A stretch of DNA of 64,000 nucleotides, taken from the NCBI RefSeq assembly GCF_000967425.1, contig NZ_FO082820.1, positions 2,542,001 to 2,606,000 of the forward strand. Direction: 5' to 3'. The notes beneath the pieces were generated by a model that saw only the letters and a list, made by a program, of their open reading frames with translations, was not told the origin of the DNA and searched no databases. Numbering within the stretch: position 1 is the first letter of the stretch; every line of letters begins with the position of its first letter. This DNA is from Pseudorhizobium banfieldiae. Lineage in GTDB: Bacteria; Pseudomonadota; Alphaproteobacteria; Rhizobiales; Rhizobiaceae. Both the position numbers and the translations under genes were made by a program. Positions 14,294 through 24,192 of this stretch are shown here, in pieces.

Positions 14294-16057
14294 TCAGCCC
14301 TTGCCGGAAAGCCGCCTCAGAACCTCGATGCCCACTGGAGGAACGGCCTGGAACGGGAGGATATAGGCTCTCTCGGCTAACTGGTGCTTGATTCGGTCGA
14401 TCTGGACCCTCTCTCCCGCAGGCCGCGACTGCAGAAGCGGGTCCGTCGTGCCACTCGCCGACATGGTCCTGTTGACGACCCAGCCATAGGGCTCGATCTT
14501 CGCGCGCCGCAGGTCTTCCTGCAGCATCGCCGCTTCGGAGACCGGCGTTGTCTCCGGAAGGGAAACGAGGATGACGCGAGTATAGTCCGGATCCTGAAGG
14601 CGCATCAGTGGCGTGACGATCCGACCAGGAACGACCGTTTCCATCTGTCGCGTCATCTGGCGGTGATAGGCCCCCGTCGCATCCAGTAGGAGGAGCGTGT
14701 GGCCCGTGGGGGCAGTATCTATGACCACGAAGGCGTCGCGGGCTTCTGCCACGATCCTGGAGAAGGCATGGAAGACAGCGACTTCCTCGGTGCACGGAGA
14801 TTCGAGATCCTCCCGAAGCAGTGCCTTGCCCTCCTCGTCGAGATCGCGGCCCCGGGAGGCCATCACCTTGTCGATATACCGTTTCGTCTCGGCCACGGGG
14901 TCTATCCGGTCAACCGTAAGTCCACGCATCGCTCCCTCGACCACAAAGGACAGATGTGCTGCCGGATCGGTAGTCGTGAGATGAACGGCATGGCCGCGTT
15001 CGACGAGGCCGACTGCAATCGCAGCAGCGACTGTCGTCTTTCCCACGCCCCCCTTCCCCATCACCATGACGAGGCCTTTTTCACCTTTGGCGATTTCGTC
15101 AACAAGCGTGGCCAAGGGCGGCAGGCCGACCTTGGCCTCCTCCACCGATCCTGAAGCCGCCACCACAGGTGATCCGGGCATGAACAAGGCGCGCAAGGCG
15201 TCGAGGCCGACCATGTCGAAGGGCAGCATCGGAAACTCGTCGCGTGGAAGCGTCGACAGCGCAACTGGCATCGTCGAAAGCGCGGAATCCTGGGCTTGCT
15301 CTATACCTACCGCAATCGGATCATCGATCTTCGTCGCATGGAAGCGGCCGTTGACCGCGAGCAGTTGGTTCCTCAGCCCGAGAGCCGACAGCTCCGCGGA
15401 TGTACGCGCGGCCTCGCGAAGAGCGCTCCCATCCGGACGGGCAACCAGCACGATCGTTGTCCGCGTCTGGTCTCCCAGACATGCAAGCGCCGCCCGGAAG
15501 CGCACCTCCTGCATCTTCAGGCCGGAATGCGGCCCCAGACAGGATGCGCCCCGGTCGTTTCCTTCCAGGAAACCCGTCCAGGCCTTCGGTAGGCTGAGAA
15601 GCCTCAAGGTGTGACCCGTGGGTGCGGTATCGAAGATGATGTGGTCGAATTCCGGCATATCCTCCGCAAGAAGCCCGACAAATGCGTCGAACGCCGCGAT
15701 CTCGGTCGTGCAGGCTCCCGAGAGCTGCTCCCGGACCGTGCTCCGTTCATCGTCGGAGGCGTCGGCGGCCATTTGTGCCAGCACGCGCTCGCGATAACCG
15801 TCAGCGGCCGCCTCCGGATTGATGTTCATGGCGTGAAGGCCGGGAACGGATGAGACTTCGGTGGGGGTATCCCGGAGCGGCGTCGCCAGCATTTCGTCCA
15901 GATTGGAGGCAGGGTCGGTGCTGACGAGGAGCACCCGCTTGTCCCTGTCGCACAGCGTGATGGCGCTTGCACAACTGAGCGACGTCTTGCCGACCCCGCC
16001 CTTTCCTGTGAAGAACAGGTAGCGGGTTGGTTCGGTCAGCATCTTCGGCTCAATCAT
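14294..16057 (-). CDS. arsA: Arsenite-transport ATPase ArsA
   Basis: A 587-residue ATPase made of two homologous halves. Each half has a deviant Walker A (GKGGVGKTSLSC and GKGGVGKTTVAA) and a DTAPTGHT signature. SGACTTEIAAF, GASCLGPH and SPCTEEVAVF align with the three metalloid-binding cysteines of E. coli ArsA. ArsA supplies ATP energy to an arsenite channel, here probably Acr3. I chose the third of three tandem ATGs, with AAGGAG 7 bases upstream. No arsD chaperone gene is next to it, which is unusual. It is the first gene of the cluster in transcription order, 115 bases before arsR. Confidence 0.93.
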   Translation of the reverse strand: MIEPKMLTEPTRYLFFTGKGGVGKTSLSCASAITLCDRDKRVLLVSTDPASNLDEMLATPLRDTPTEVSSVPGLHAMNINPEAAADGYRERVLAQMAADASDDERSTVREQLSGACTTEIAAFDAFVGLLAEDMPEFDHIIFDTAPTGHTLRLLSLPKAWTGFLEGNDRGASCLGPHSGLKMQEVRFRAALACLGDQTRTTIVLVARPDGSALREAARTSAELSALGLRNQLLAVNGRFHATKIDDPIAVGIEQAQDSALSTMPVALSTLPRDEFPMLPFDMVGLDALRALFMPGSPVVAASGSVEEAKVGLPPLATLVDEIAKGEKGLVMVMGKGGVGKTTVAAAIAVGLVERGHAVHLTTTDPAAHLSFVVEGAMRGLTVDRIDPVAETKRYIDKVMASRGRDLDEEGKALLREDLESPCTEEVAVFHAFSRIVAEARDAFVVIDTAPTGHTLLLLDATGAYHRQMTRQMETVVPGRIVTPLMRLQDPDYTRVILVSLPETTPVSEAAMLQEDLRRAKIEPYGWVVNRTMSASGTTDPLLQSRPAGERVQIDRIKHQLAERAYILPFQAVPPVGIEVLRRLSGKG

Positions 16058-16105
16058 CATCATTCTCCTTCGACAGGAGCATTAGCGATAGATGCCGGCC
16101 GATCC

Positions 16106-16119
16106 TTGATTGACGTCAA
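16106..16119. promoter_or_regulatory. Candidate FNR/FixK box upstream of arsA
   Basis: TTGATTGACGTCAA matches the FNR/FixK consensus TTGAYNNNNRTCAA. It sits inside a perfect 16-base palindrome (TGATTGAC/GTCAATCA, 16107-16122), centred about 55 bases upstream of the arsA start. Oxygen-responsive control of arsA is inferred from the match alone. Confidence 0.45.
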
Positions 16120-16266
16120 TCAGCCACCCGCAGCCGTTCCAGGATTTGCAGCAGCATTATCAGGTCCGTTCACCGGGTAAGGGTCCAAGCGATTGCGGAC
16201 AGGGCACGACGGCGCCTTCGCGGCAGCTGACAGAGATGCAGTGACTGCTGATATTTTGGAGAAAAG

Positions 16267-16343
16267 TGGTAGCGGGAGAGGGACTTGAACCCCCGACACG
16301 CGGATTATGATTCCGCTGCTCTAACCACCTGAGCTACCCCGCC
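16267..16343 (-). tRNA. tRNA-Met (CAT anticodon)
   Basis: On the minus strand, GGCGGGG pairs with TCCCGCT to form the acceptor stem, and the sequence ends in ACCA with CCA encoded. The anticodon stem GCGGA/TCCGC encloses the loop ATCATAA, giving anticodon CAT. The T-arm has GTTCAAG. The G1-T72 wobble pair and general shape suggest the elongator tRNA-Met; a tRNA-Ile with modified CAT cannot be ruled out by eye. Its 3' end faces the arsenic/sulfur island. Confidence 0.93.
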
Positions 16344-16406
16344 ACACGATGACCGGCCCTTGGTTTTCAGCGTGCTGAAAAGGCGGCTCCGTTCGGATGT
16401 GCGGCT

Positions 16407-16435
16407 TATAAGACCGGTGCGATGGAAGTGTCAAG
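16407..16435 (-). promoter_or_regulatory. Promoter of the tRNA-Met gene
   Basis: On the minus strand CTTGAC (16430-16435), 17 bases and CTTATA (16407-16412) match the alphaproteobacterial sigma-70 consensus almost perfectly, about 65 bases before the tRNA 5' end. Confidence 0.7.
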
Positions 16436-16477
16436 CACGGTCTTTCGCGTTTTTGCCACGAGGAGCGATCCGTGGCC

Positions 16478-17674
16478 TCAGGCAGCTACGGGCTCTGCAA
16501 GCAGCGCCTTGAGCGAAGCCTCGGCATCCGGCGCACGTTCCGAGCGCTCGATGAAGCCACCGCCCCAGACGCGCGCATCTGCGCCTTGCGCGGAATAGAG
16601 AACACAGGCCTGTCCCGGCGCGACGCCAGCCTCCCCTTCGAGGAGATCGACATAGATGCCGCTTTCGTCACTGTGGAGCACGACAGGGGTGGGCGGACGG
16701 CTGGAGCGCACCTTGGCGAAGCAGGAAAAGCCGTTGGCAGCATCTTCCACCAGCGTGCCATCGCCCAGCCAGTTGACGTCGCGCAGGTAGACGCGGCGCG
16801 TATCCAGCGCTTCCTTCGGGCCAACGATGACGCGGCGGCCGCGGGCATCGAGATAGACCACGTAGAGCGGCTCGCCCGTCGCCACGCCAATGCCGCGCCG
16901 CTGGCCGATCGTGTAGTGGAGTATGCCTTCATGCTGCCCGAGCACCCGCCCGTCCATGTGGACGATGTCGCCACCCAGCGCTGCGTTCGGCCGCACCTTG
17001 TTGATGACGTCCGTGTAGCGGCCCTGCGGCACGAAGCAGATGTCCTGGCTGTCCGCCTTCTGGGCAACGACGAGGCCCATCTCCTCGGCAAGCGCCCTCA
17101 CCTCCGCCTTCGACATGCCGCCGAGCGGGAAGCGCAGGTAATCGATCTGCTCCTGGGTCGTGGCGAACAGGAACCAGCTCTGGTCGCGATCGGCGTCGAT
17201 CGGCCGGTAGAGGGCGCGGCGCTTCGGGTTGCTCTGCGACGGATTTGGCTTGGAGCGGATATAGTGACCGGTGGCGAGTGCGTCCGCCCCGAGCTCCCTC
17301 GCCGTCGCCAGCAGATCCGCGAACTTGACCGTCTGGTTGCAGGCGACGCAGGGGATCGGCGTTTCGCCCATGGCATAGGCTTCGGCGAAGGGATTGATCA
17401 CCGCGTCACGGAAGCGCTTCTCGTAGTCGAGCACGTAGTGGGGAATGCCGAGCGTCTCGGAGACACGCCGCGCATCGTCGATGTCCTGGCCGGCACAGCA
17501 GGAGCCGGCGCGGTGGACGGCAGCACCATGATCATAGAGCTGCAACGTAATGCCGAGCACGTCATAGCCCTGTCGCTTCAGAAGACCGGCGACCACCGAG
17601 GAATCGACGCCGCCGGACATGGCGACCACGACGCGCGTATCTTCCGGCCTCTTGTTGAAATCCAGCGTATTCAC
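16478..17674 (-). CDS. mnmA: tRNA-specific 2-thiouridylase MnmA
   Basis: A 398-residue PP-loop enzyme. [16 protein letters not shown] binds [17 protein letters not shown] is the conserved tRNA-handling loop, and [13 protein letters not shown] and [10 protein letters not shown] hold the catalytic cysteine pair. The C-terminal beta-barrel includes [15 protein letters not shown]. MnmA thiolates U34 of tRNA-Lys, -Glu and -Gln using sulfur from cysteine desulfurase. The length is usual. It follows the tRNA-Met gene on the same strand but has its own spacing and is likely transcribed independently. Confidence 0.96.
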   Translation of the reverse strand: MNTLDFNKRPEDTRVVVAMSGGVDSSVVAGLLKRQGYDVLGITLQLYDHGAAVHRAGSCCAGQDIDDARRVSETLGIPHYVLDYEKRFRDAVINPFAEAYAMGETPIPCVACNQTVKFADLLATARELGADALATGHYIRSKPNPSQSNPKRRALYRPIDADRDQSWFLFATTQEQIDYLRFPLGGMSKAEVRALAEEMGLVVAQKADSQDICFVPQGRYTDVINKVRPNAALGGDIVHMDGRVLGQHEGILHYTIGQRRGIGVATGEPLYVVYLDARGRRVIVGPKEALDTRRVYLRDVNWLGDGTLVEDAANGFSCFAKVRSSRPPTPVVLHSDESGIYVDLLEGEAGVAPGQACVLYSAQGADARVWGGGFIERSERAPDAEASLKALLAEPVAA

Positions 17675-17810
17675 GGAACTCTCTCACTCGGTCGCTCGCC
17701 TGCGGTAATCGCAGCAAGCAGCAGAACAGGCTCGGAGGGATCGTCCGTCGCGGCCCGGATCGCCCGGATATAGAAAGGAATGCCCCTCCACGCAAGATCG
17801 CACGGCTTGA

Positions 17811-18938
17811 TCAGGATTGCAGCGACCGGGCCCCTGCCCCATCCACCACGGCGGCATCGGCGCCGGAACCGGCCACTCCCTCCGCCCGCACCTTCGGCAG
17901 CCCCGACGGGTAATTGCGCTGGATGAAATCGATCAGCTTCTCGCGCACCTCGCAGCGCAGGTCGAAGGCCCTGCCCGCATCGGCGGCCGACACGAGGATG
18001 CGCACCTCCATCACGTTCTCGCGGAAGTCGGTAACGGCGATATTCACAACCTGCCCGTCCCACAGCTTGGAACCTCTCGCAATCTCCTCGACCTTTCGCC
18101 GGATCTCCTCCACCGCGACGCTGTAGTCGAGATAGATCATCACGGTGCCGATGAGCGCGGCTCCCTCGCGGGTCCAGTTCTGGAACGGCTTTTCGATGAA
18201 GTAGCCGAGCGGCAGGATCAGCCGGCGCCAGTCCCACAGGCGAACCACGACGTAGGTGGAGGTGATCTCCTCGACCTTGCCCCACTCACCCTCCACCAGC
18301 AGCGCATCGTCGATGCGGATCGGCTGGGTGATGGCGAGCTGGATGCCGGCGAACAGGTTCTTCAGGACGGGCTGGAGGGCAAGACCAAGGACGATACCGG
18401 CAACACCTGCGGAAGCGAGCAGGCTGACGCCATATTGGCGGGCCGCGGGGAAGGTCATGATCACAGCCGACAGGGTGAGCGCGATGATCAGCGTTGCCGC
18501 AACCCGCTCCAGTATGCGCGACTGCGTCACATGCTTGCGCGCAAGCAGGTTGTCTTCCGCGTCAAGCTTGAACCGACGAAGATAGACCGTGGTCCAGATG
18601 TGCAGTGTCGTCCGCGCCATCCAGCCGACGACGACGATGAAGCAGAGAAGGAGGATATGGCGGAGGGTGCTTTCCCCTTCATTGCTGAGAGGTGCAACCA
18701 CCACGCCAAGCGAGAGCGTCCAGGTGAGGATCGCGAGCCGCAGGGGACGCTTCGTCCGCTGCACCAGAGAGCGCCAGAAAAGGTCGCGTTTCTCCGTGAG
18801 CCGTGTGAGGATCCGGGAAATGATGTTGTGCAGGAGCCATCCTGCCCCGAAGCTCGCGGTGAGGATCAGGATGCTGAGAATAGGATCCGGCAGCCAGCGG
18901 ATGATGGCGTGGATATACTGTTCCAGACGTGCTTCCAT
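17811..18938 (-). CDS. MscS-family mechanosensitive ion channel
   Basis: A 375-residue membrane protein. Several N-terminal helices precede the pore-lining helix with GVSLLASAGVAGIVLGLALQPVLKN, the glycine/alanine packing motif of MscS TM3, and then FAGIQLAITQPIRIDDALLVEGEWGKVEEI, the conserved beta-domain entry. It opens on membrane tension to release solutes during osmotic downshift. The C-terminal soluble part is of usual size with a short alanine-rich end. No operon partner is evident; a 136-base gap separates it from mnmA. Confidence 0.92.
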   Translation of the reverse strand: MEARLEQYIHAIIRWLPDPILSILILTASFGAGWLLHNIISRILTRLTEKRDLFWRSLVQRTKRPLRLAILTWTLSLGVVVAPLSNEGESTLRHILLLCFIVVVGWMARTTLHIWTTVYLRRFKLDAEDNLLARKHVTQSRILERVAATLIIALTLSAVIMTFPAARQYGVSLLASAGVAGIVLGLALQPVLKNLFAGIQLAITQPIRIDDALLVEGEWGKVEEITSTYVVVRLWDWRRLILPLGYFIEKPFQNWTREGAALIGTVMIYLDYSVAVEEIRRKVEEIARGSKLWDGQVVNIAVTDFRENVMEVRILVSAADAGRAFDLRCEVREKLIDFIQRNYPSGLPKVRAEGVAGSGADAAVVDGAGARSLQS

Positions 18939-19039
18939 GCTTCCCTAGGTTAGAGTGCAATGCAGCGGAGAAAAGACCGGTCGCCACAATTTCACATATG
19001 CGGCACACTCGCGGCAGCCAGAGAAACGAGGAGAAGGCG

Positions 19040-19459
19040 GTGAACGATCCATTCAACCTGCAACGCTTCATCGACGCGCAAAGCAGCGTCTACGGGCAGG
19101 TGACGACCGAACTCAGGAATGGCCGCAAGCGGTCGCACTGGATTTGGTTCGTCTTCCCGCAGGTGCAGGGGCTGGGCTCGTCTGCCATGGCGCAGCGGTA
19201 TGCCATCGCCTCGCGTTCAGAAGCCGAGGCATATCTGGAGCACCCCGTGCTCGGTCCGCGGCTGCTCGAATGCACGCGGCTGATGCTGGATCATCCAGAC
19301 CGAAGTGCAAACGAGATCCTCGGCTCCCCCGACGACATGAAGTTCAGGAGTTCAATGACGCTCTTTGCCGCCGTCAGTGAAAAGGGCTCGCCATTCGAGC
19401 GAGCCCTCCATTCTTTCTACGATGGCGAGGAGGATCCTCTCACCCTCGCCCGCCTCTGA
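19040..19459 (+). CDS. DUF1810 family protein
   Basis: A 139-residue soluble protein. FNLQRFIDAQSSVYGQVTTELRNGRKRSHWIWFVFPQ and GLGSSAMAQRYAI near the N-terminus are the DUF1810 hallmark, followed by LGPRLLECTRLML and SSPDDMKFRSSMTLF-like blocks. Family members are small, monomeric and of unknown biochemical role. I chose the GTG at 19040, with GAGGAGAAGG just upstream; a longer ATG reading from 18929 would overlap the mechanosensitive channel promoter region and lacks support. It is divergent from the MscS gene and converges on the Tim44-like gene with only two bases between them. Confidence 0.85.
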   Translation: MNDPFNLQRFIDAQSSVYGQVTTELRNGRKRSHWIWFVFPQVQGLGSSAMAQRYAIASRSEAEAYLEHPVLGPRLLECTRLMLDHPDRSANEILGSPDDMKFRSSMTLFAAVSEKGSPFERALHSFYDGEEDPLTLARL

Positions 19460-19461
19460 TT

Positions 19462-20469
19462 TCAGACAGCGTTCTGGATCGCCGAAAGCTGCCAGTCCTG
19501 GGCAGGCTTCCGCACGAAGGTCCAGATCTCGACCGTCTCTGTGGCATTATCCGGATCACCCTGAACGACAGTTCCGGTGTTCCGGTCGCGCATGACGTCG
19601 ATGCTTGAATAGCGCATGGCGACAGTCGCATACTCCTGACCGTTCTCACGCCAGGCTTCCGAGAGGTCCCCCTGCAGCAGCGTCACGTCGCGTACGTCGT
19701 TCTTGAGGCCGCTGGTGGCATTCTCGCCAAGCTCCTCGGCCAGGTAAGACATGGCCTCGGGCGTGGTGATGGCGCGAAGGGCCGCATAGTCTTCAGCCGC
19801 ATAGGCCGCCTGGACCTGCTTCAGCAGCTTCTCGAACTGGTCGAGGTCGCGATTGGTGATACCGATCTCGTCAGTAGCGTCGGATGCCTGGCGAACGGCT
19901 TGAGACGCAGACGCACCTACTCCGCCCGCAAGACCGCCGATCTTTGGAATCTGAAAGCCGCGACCCTCGCCCTGTGGGGACTGGTAGGCATGACCGTGGC
20001 CGGCACTGGAGGGACCACCGGCAGGCTGCTGGCGCCGCGCGAAGAACCGCATGGCGAGCATCACCAGACCGCCGATCAGCGCGATCTGCAGCAGCATCCC
20101 GAGGAAGCCGGCCGCGCCGCCGAAGCCGGAGCCCATCAACATGCCGAACAGGCCACCGAGGAAAAGGCCACCGAGAAGGCCGCCGGCAAGACCACCGAAC
20201 AGTCCGCGATTCTGCGGCGCGTTCTGCGGGCGCGCGGCGTTCGGCGTCGTCGCATTCTGCTGCGGACGCGGCGCCATGGTCCGATCCACCGGTGCGGCCT
20301 GGTTGGGCGCAGTCCGGGTCACGGGAGGCGCGCTGAACGTGCGGGTTCCACGGCTGCCAAAGCCGCCGCCACGTCGGGCCTCTGCGAAGTCGACGGCAAC
20401 CAGTGAAACCGCCATGGCGATCGCCGCGATCGCGAAGACGTGCCTGAAGCGGCGGATGGATGAAAGCAT
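19462..20469 (-). CDS. Tim44-like domain protein, membrane-anchored
   Basis: A 335-residue protein. Residues 1-30 form a signal or anchor helix ending in ARRGGGFGSRG, a typical Arg/Gly-rich stretch of this family. A Pro/Gln/Asn-rich linker leads to a glycine-rich hydrophobic region (about 95-140), and the last 130 residues are the Tim44/MRPL45-type domain with FEKLLKQVQAAYAAEDYAALRAITTPEAMSYLAEEL. Bacterial members (TimA-like) are inner-membrane proteins implicated in membrane protein organisation. It is transcribed away from the DUF305 gene. Confidence 0.88.
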   Translation of the reverse strand: MLSSIRRFRHVFAIAAIAMAVSLVAVDFAEARRGGGFGSRGTRTFSAPPVTRTAPNQAAPVDRTMAPRPQQNATTPNAARPQNAPQNRGLFGGLAGGLLGGLFLGGLFGMLMGSGFGGAAGFLGMLLQIALIGGLVMLAMRFFARRQQPAGGPSSAGHGHAYQSPQGEGRGFQIPKIGGLAGGVGASASQAVRQASDATDEIGITNRDLDQFEKLLKQVQAAYAAEDYAALRAITTPEAMSYLAEELGENATSGLKNDVRDVTLLQGDLSEAWRENGQEYATVAMRYSSIDVMRDRNTGTVVQGDPDNATETVEIWTFVRKPAQDWQLSAIQNAV

Positions 20470-20639
20470 TCTTGTCTCCTCTCGATCCGCAACGTGCGGA
20501 CATTGTCCAGCATATAGCGACCCCGCCTCCGGAATATAAGTCCTCTGCCCTTACATCCACGCTGCGGGCTTCCCCAGCCGGGCGGGAAACAGCACGTCCT
20601 TGCCACCGTTCAAAGTGTAGCAAGGAAAGGAGCCCCGCC

Positions 20640-21089
20640 ATGTCCTATATCCGCGTCCTGACGATGGTGGCCGTCTCCACCGCGATCATGTTCGGGCTGA
20701 TGTACCTGAACGTCTTCAGCTTCGATCATGTCTTCTTCAGCGAGACGCGGCTGTTCATGGCGCTGATCATGGGATCCGTCATGGCCGTTGTCATGCTCAC
20801 CTTCATGTTGAACATGTATACCAACATGGCTGCGAACCTCGCGATATACGCCGGCGCGGCCATCCTGTTTGCTGGCTCGCTCTATCTGGTCCGCAGCCAG
20901 GAAACCGTAGGAGACGTGGCCTGGATGAAGGCGATGATCCCGCACCATTCGATTGCCATCCTCACGAGCGAACGGGCGACCATCACCGATCCGCGAGCCC
21001 GGAAGCTCGCAGACGAGATCATCGACGCCCAACGCCGAGAGATCAACGAGATGAAGGGGCTGATCACCGACCTTCAGAAAGGCGGCTAA
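20640..21089 (+). CDS. DUF305 family membrane protein
   Basis: A 149-residue protein with about three membrane helices, ending in a soluble segment with the DUF305 signature AWMKAMIPHHSIAILTSE and LADEIIDAQRREINEMKGLI. The HH pair and the methionine-rich helices suggest metal (often copper) handling; family function is not established. I chose the ATG at 20640, preceded by AAGGAAAGGAG; the longer frame to 20460 overlaps the Tim44-like promoter. It converges on serA. Confidence 0.87.
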   Translation: MSYIRVLTMVAVSTAIMFGLMYLNVFSFDHVFFSETRLFMALIMGSVMAVVMLTFMLNMYTNMAANLAIYAGAAILFAGSLYLVRSQETVGDVAWMKAMIPHHSIAILTSERATITDPRARKLADEIIDAQRREINEMKGLITDLQKGG

Positions 21090-21090
21090 C

Positions 21091-21127
21091 GGAAAAGCCC
21101 AGAACGGATTTCTCCGCCCGGGCTTCC
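21091..21127. terminator. Hairpin between DUF305 gene and serA
   Basis: GGAAAAGCCC and CGGGCTTCC form an outer stem with a smaller CGGA/TCCG stem inside, between the convergent stops of the DUF305 gene and serA. There is no long T-run on either strand, so it is a weak bidirectional terminator candidate. Confidence 0.5.
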
Positions 21128-21149
21128 GCACTGGTCCTTGGGAGGACGA

Positions 21150-22745
21150 TCAGTCGACGTTGAATACCAGGGACTTGGCCTGGCGGATCGCCGGATTGGC
21201 GGTCAGCTTGTCGAGCACCTCCTGCTTCACCGGCTCGTCAACGTAGAGAAGCGCGATGGCGTCGCCGCCCTGCTTGTCGCGGCCGAGCTGGAAGTTCGCG
21301 ATGTTGACGCCGCCTTCCCCGAGCGTCGTGCCCATGAAGCCGATCATGCCGGGCACGTCGGTATTGGAGATGTAGATCATGTTCGCGCCGACATCCGCAT
21401 CCATGTTGATGCCCTTGATCTGGATGAAGCGCGGCTTGCCGTCGGAGAACACGGTGCCTGCGATCGAGCGCGTCTGGTTCTCCGTCGTCACCGTCAGCTT
21501 GATGTAGCCGTCATAGACGCCGGTCTTGTCGCGCTTGACCTCCGACAGCACGATCCCCTTTTCTTTCACCATGATCGGAGCCGAGACCATGTTGACGTCC
21601 GACACCTGGTTACGGATGAGGCCGGCCAGCAGCGCGCTGGTGAGCGCCTTGGTGTTCATCTCGGCCGTCGAGCCATCGTAGAGGATCTCGATTTCCTTGA
21701 TCGCGCTTTCCGTTACCTGGCCGACGAAGGCGCCCAGCACGTCGGCGAGTCGGATGAAGGGCTTAAGGATCGGCGCTTCTTCCGCAGTGATCGACGGCAT
21801 GTTGATGGCGTTCGAAACGGCACCCTTGACGAGATAGTCCGACATCTGCTCGGCAACCTGCAGGGCGACGTTCTCCTGGGCTTCCGTCGTGGACGCGCCT
21901 AGGTGCGGCGTGCAGACGACGTTGGGCAGGCCGAAGAGCGGGCTTTCCGTGGCGGGTTCTACCTCGAAGACGTCGAAGCCGGCACCGGCGACGTGGCCCG
22001 ACTTGATGGCTTCGGCGAGTGCCGCCTCATCGACGAGCCCGCCGCGGGCGCAGTTGATGATGCGCACGCCGGGCTTCGTCTTGGCAAGCGCTTCCTTCGA
22101 CAGGATGCCGCGCGTCTTGTCGGTCATCGGCACGTGCAAGGTGATGAAGTCTGCCTTGGCGAGCAGTTCGTCGAGCTCGACCTTCGTCACGCCCATTTCC
22201 TCCGCGCGCTCGGCGGAGAGGAATGGATCATAGGCAATGACATGCATGCCGAGGCCGATCGCCTTCCTGCAGACGATTCCGCCGATATTGCCGGCACCGA
22301 TGACGCCGAGCGTCTTGCCGGTAATCTCGACGCCCATGAACTTCGACTTCTCCCACTTGCCGGCCTGGGTGGAAGCATCGGCGGCCGGAATCTGCCGGGC
22401 AACGGCGAACATCAGCGCAATGGCGTGCTCGGCCGTGGTGATCGAGTTGCCGAACGGCGTATTCATCACGATGATGCCGCGCTTGGAAGCCGCCGGAATG
22501 TCGACGTTGTCGACGCCGATGCCTGCGCGGCCGATCACCTTGAGGTTGCTGGCGGCGGCGATCAGCTTCTCCGTTGCCTTGGTTGCAGAGCGGATGGCGA
22601 GGCCGTCGTAGTTGCCGATGATTTCGGCGAGCTTTTCCTTGTCCTTGCCGAGCTTCGGCTGGAAATCGACTTCGACGCCGCGGTCGCGGAAGATCTGGAC
22701 GGCGGTTTCCGAAAGTTCGTCGGATACGAGAACGCGAGGTGCCAT
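21150..22745 (-). CDS. serA: D-3-phosphoglycerate dehydrogenase SerA
   Basis: A 531-residue protein of the long SerA type. The NAD-binding domain has TLGVIGAGNIGGIVCRKAIGLGM, followed by the catalytic CARGGLVDEAAL region and the HLGAST histidine. After the intervening ASB domain (about 320-450) comes a C-terminal ACT domain (MIYISNTDVPGMIGFMGTTLGEGGVNIANF) that usually binds serine. It oxidises 3-phosphoglycerate in the first step of serine synthesis. serC lies 80 bases upstream on the same strand, so the two pathway enzymes are probably co-transcribed. Confidence 0.97.
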   Translation of the reverse strand: MAPRVLVSDELSETAVQIFRDRGVEVDFQPKLGKDKEKLAEIIGNYDGLAIRSATKATEKLIAAASNLKVIGRAGIGVDNVDIPAASKRGIIVMNTPFGNSITTAEHAIALMFAVARQIPAADASTQAGKWEKSKFMGVEITGKTLGVIGAGNIGGIVCRKAIGLGMHVIAYDPFLSAERAEEMGVTKVELDELLAKADFITLHVPMTDKTRGILSKEALAKTKPGVRIINCARGGLVDEAALAEAIKSGHVAGAGFDVFEVEPATESPLFGLPNVVCTPHLGASTTEAQENVALQVAEQMSDYLVKGAVSNAINMPSITAEEAPILKPFIRLADVLGAFVGQVTESAIKEIEILYDGSTAEMNTKALTSALLAGLIRNQVSDVNMVSAPIMVKEKGIVLSEVKRDKTGVYDGYIKLTVTTENQTRSIAGTVFSDGKPRFIQIKGINMDADVGANMIYISNTDVPGMIGFMGTTLGEGGVNIANFQLGRDKQGGDAIALLYVDEPVKQEVLDKLTANPAIRQAKSLVFNVD

Positions 22746-22825
22746 TGTTGGGCTCCTTGAAAGAGGTTCAGTCTCTGGATCGGGATGAGCCGATCCCGCT
22801 TGTACGGGATCGGAAGCACGTCAGG

Positions 22826-24007
<1,182 letters not shown>

Positions 24008-24134
24008 ATGGCTATCCTTCCAGATAGAAAGCCTCTCGTTGGGGAGAGGTGTCCCGCCGCCGTGGGTATTCCTCGATCGAGTCGTAGTCAAGGGAGAAAT
24101 GTCGCGGGCTGTGATTCCGGTGGTGCCTGCGGAT

Positions 24135-24175
24135 ATGCAAAAGGCCGCGCGGGAATCCCGTGCGGCCTTTTGCAT
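24135..24175. terminator. Strong hairpin terminator after the outer-membrane protein gene
   Basis: ATGCAAAAGGCCGC and GCGGCCTTTTGCAT are perfect 14-base arms around a 13-base loop. The hairpin is 17 bases past the stop of the minus-strand outer-membrane gene and upstream of serC, so it should end that transcript. Confidence 0.85.
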
Positions 24176-24192
24176 TCGGACAGATGTTTGCC

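Noticed and set aside
16472..17773. 433-codon plus-strand frame opposite mnmA
   Set aside because: Antisense shadow; mnmA has all catalytic motifs.
17671..18285. 204-codon minus-strand frame overlapping the MscS gene
   Set aside because: Out-of-frame shadow of the channel gene with Arg/Gly-rich composition.
24008..24175. N-terminal extension of serC
   Set aside because: The extra codons translate the terminator hairpin at 24135-24175 and lie before a good ribosome-binding site at the true ATG.
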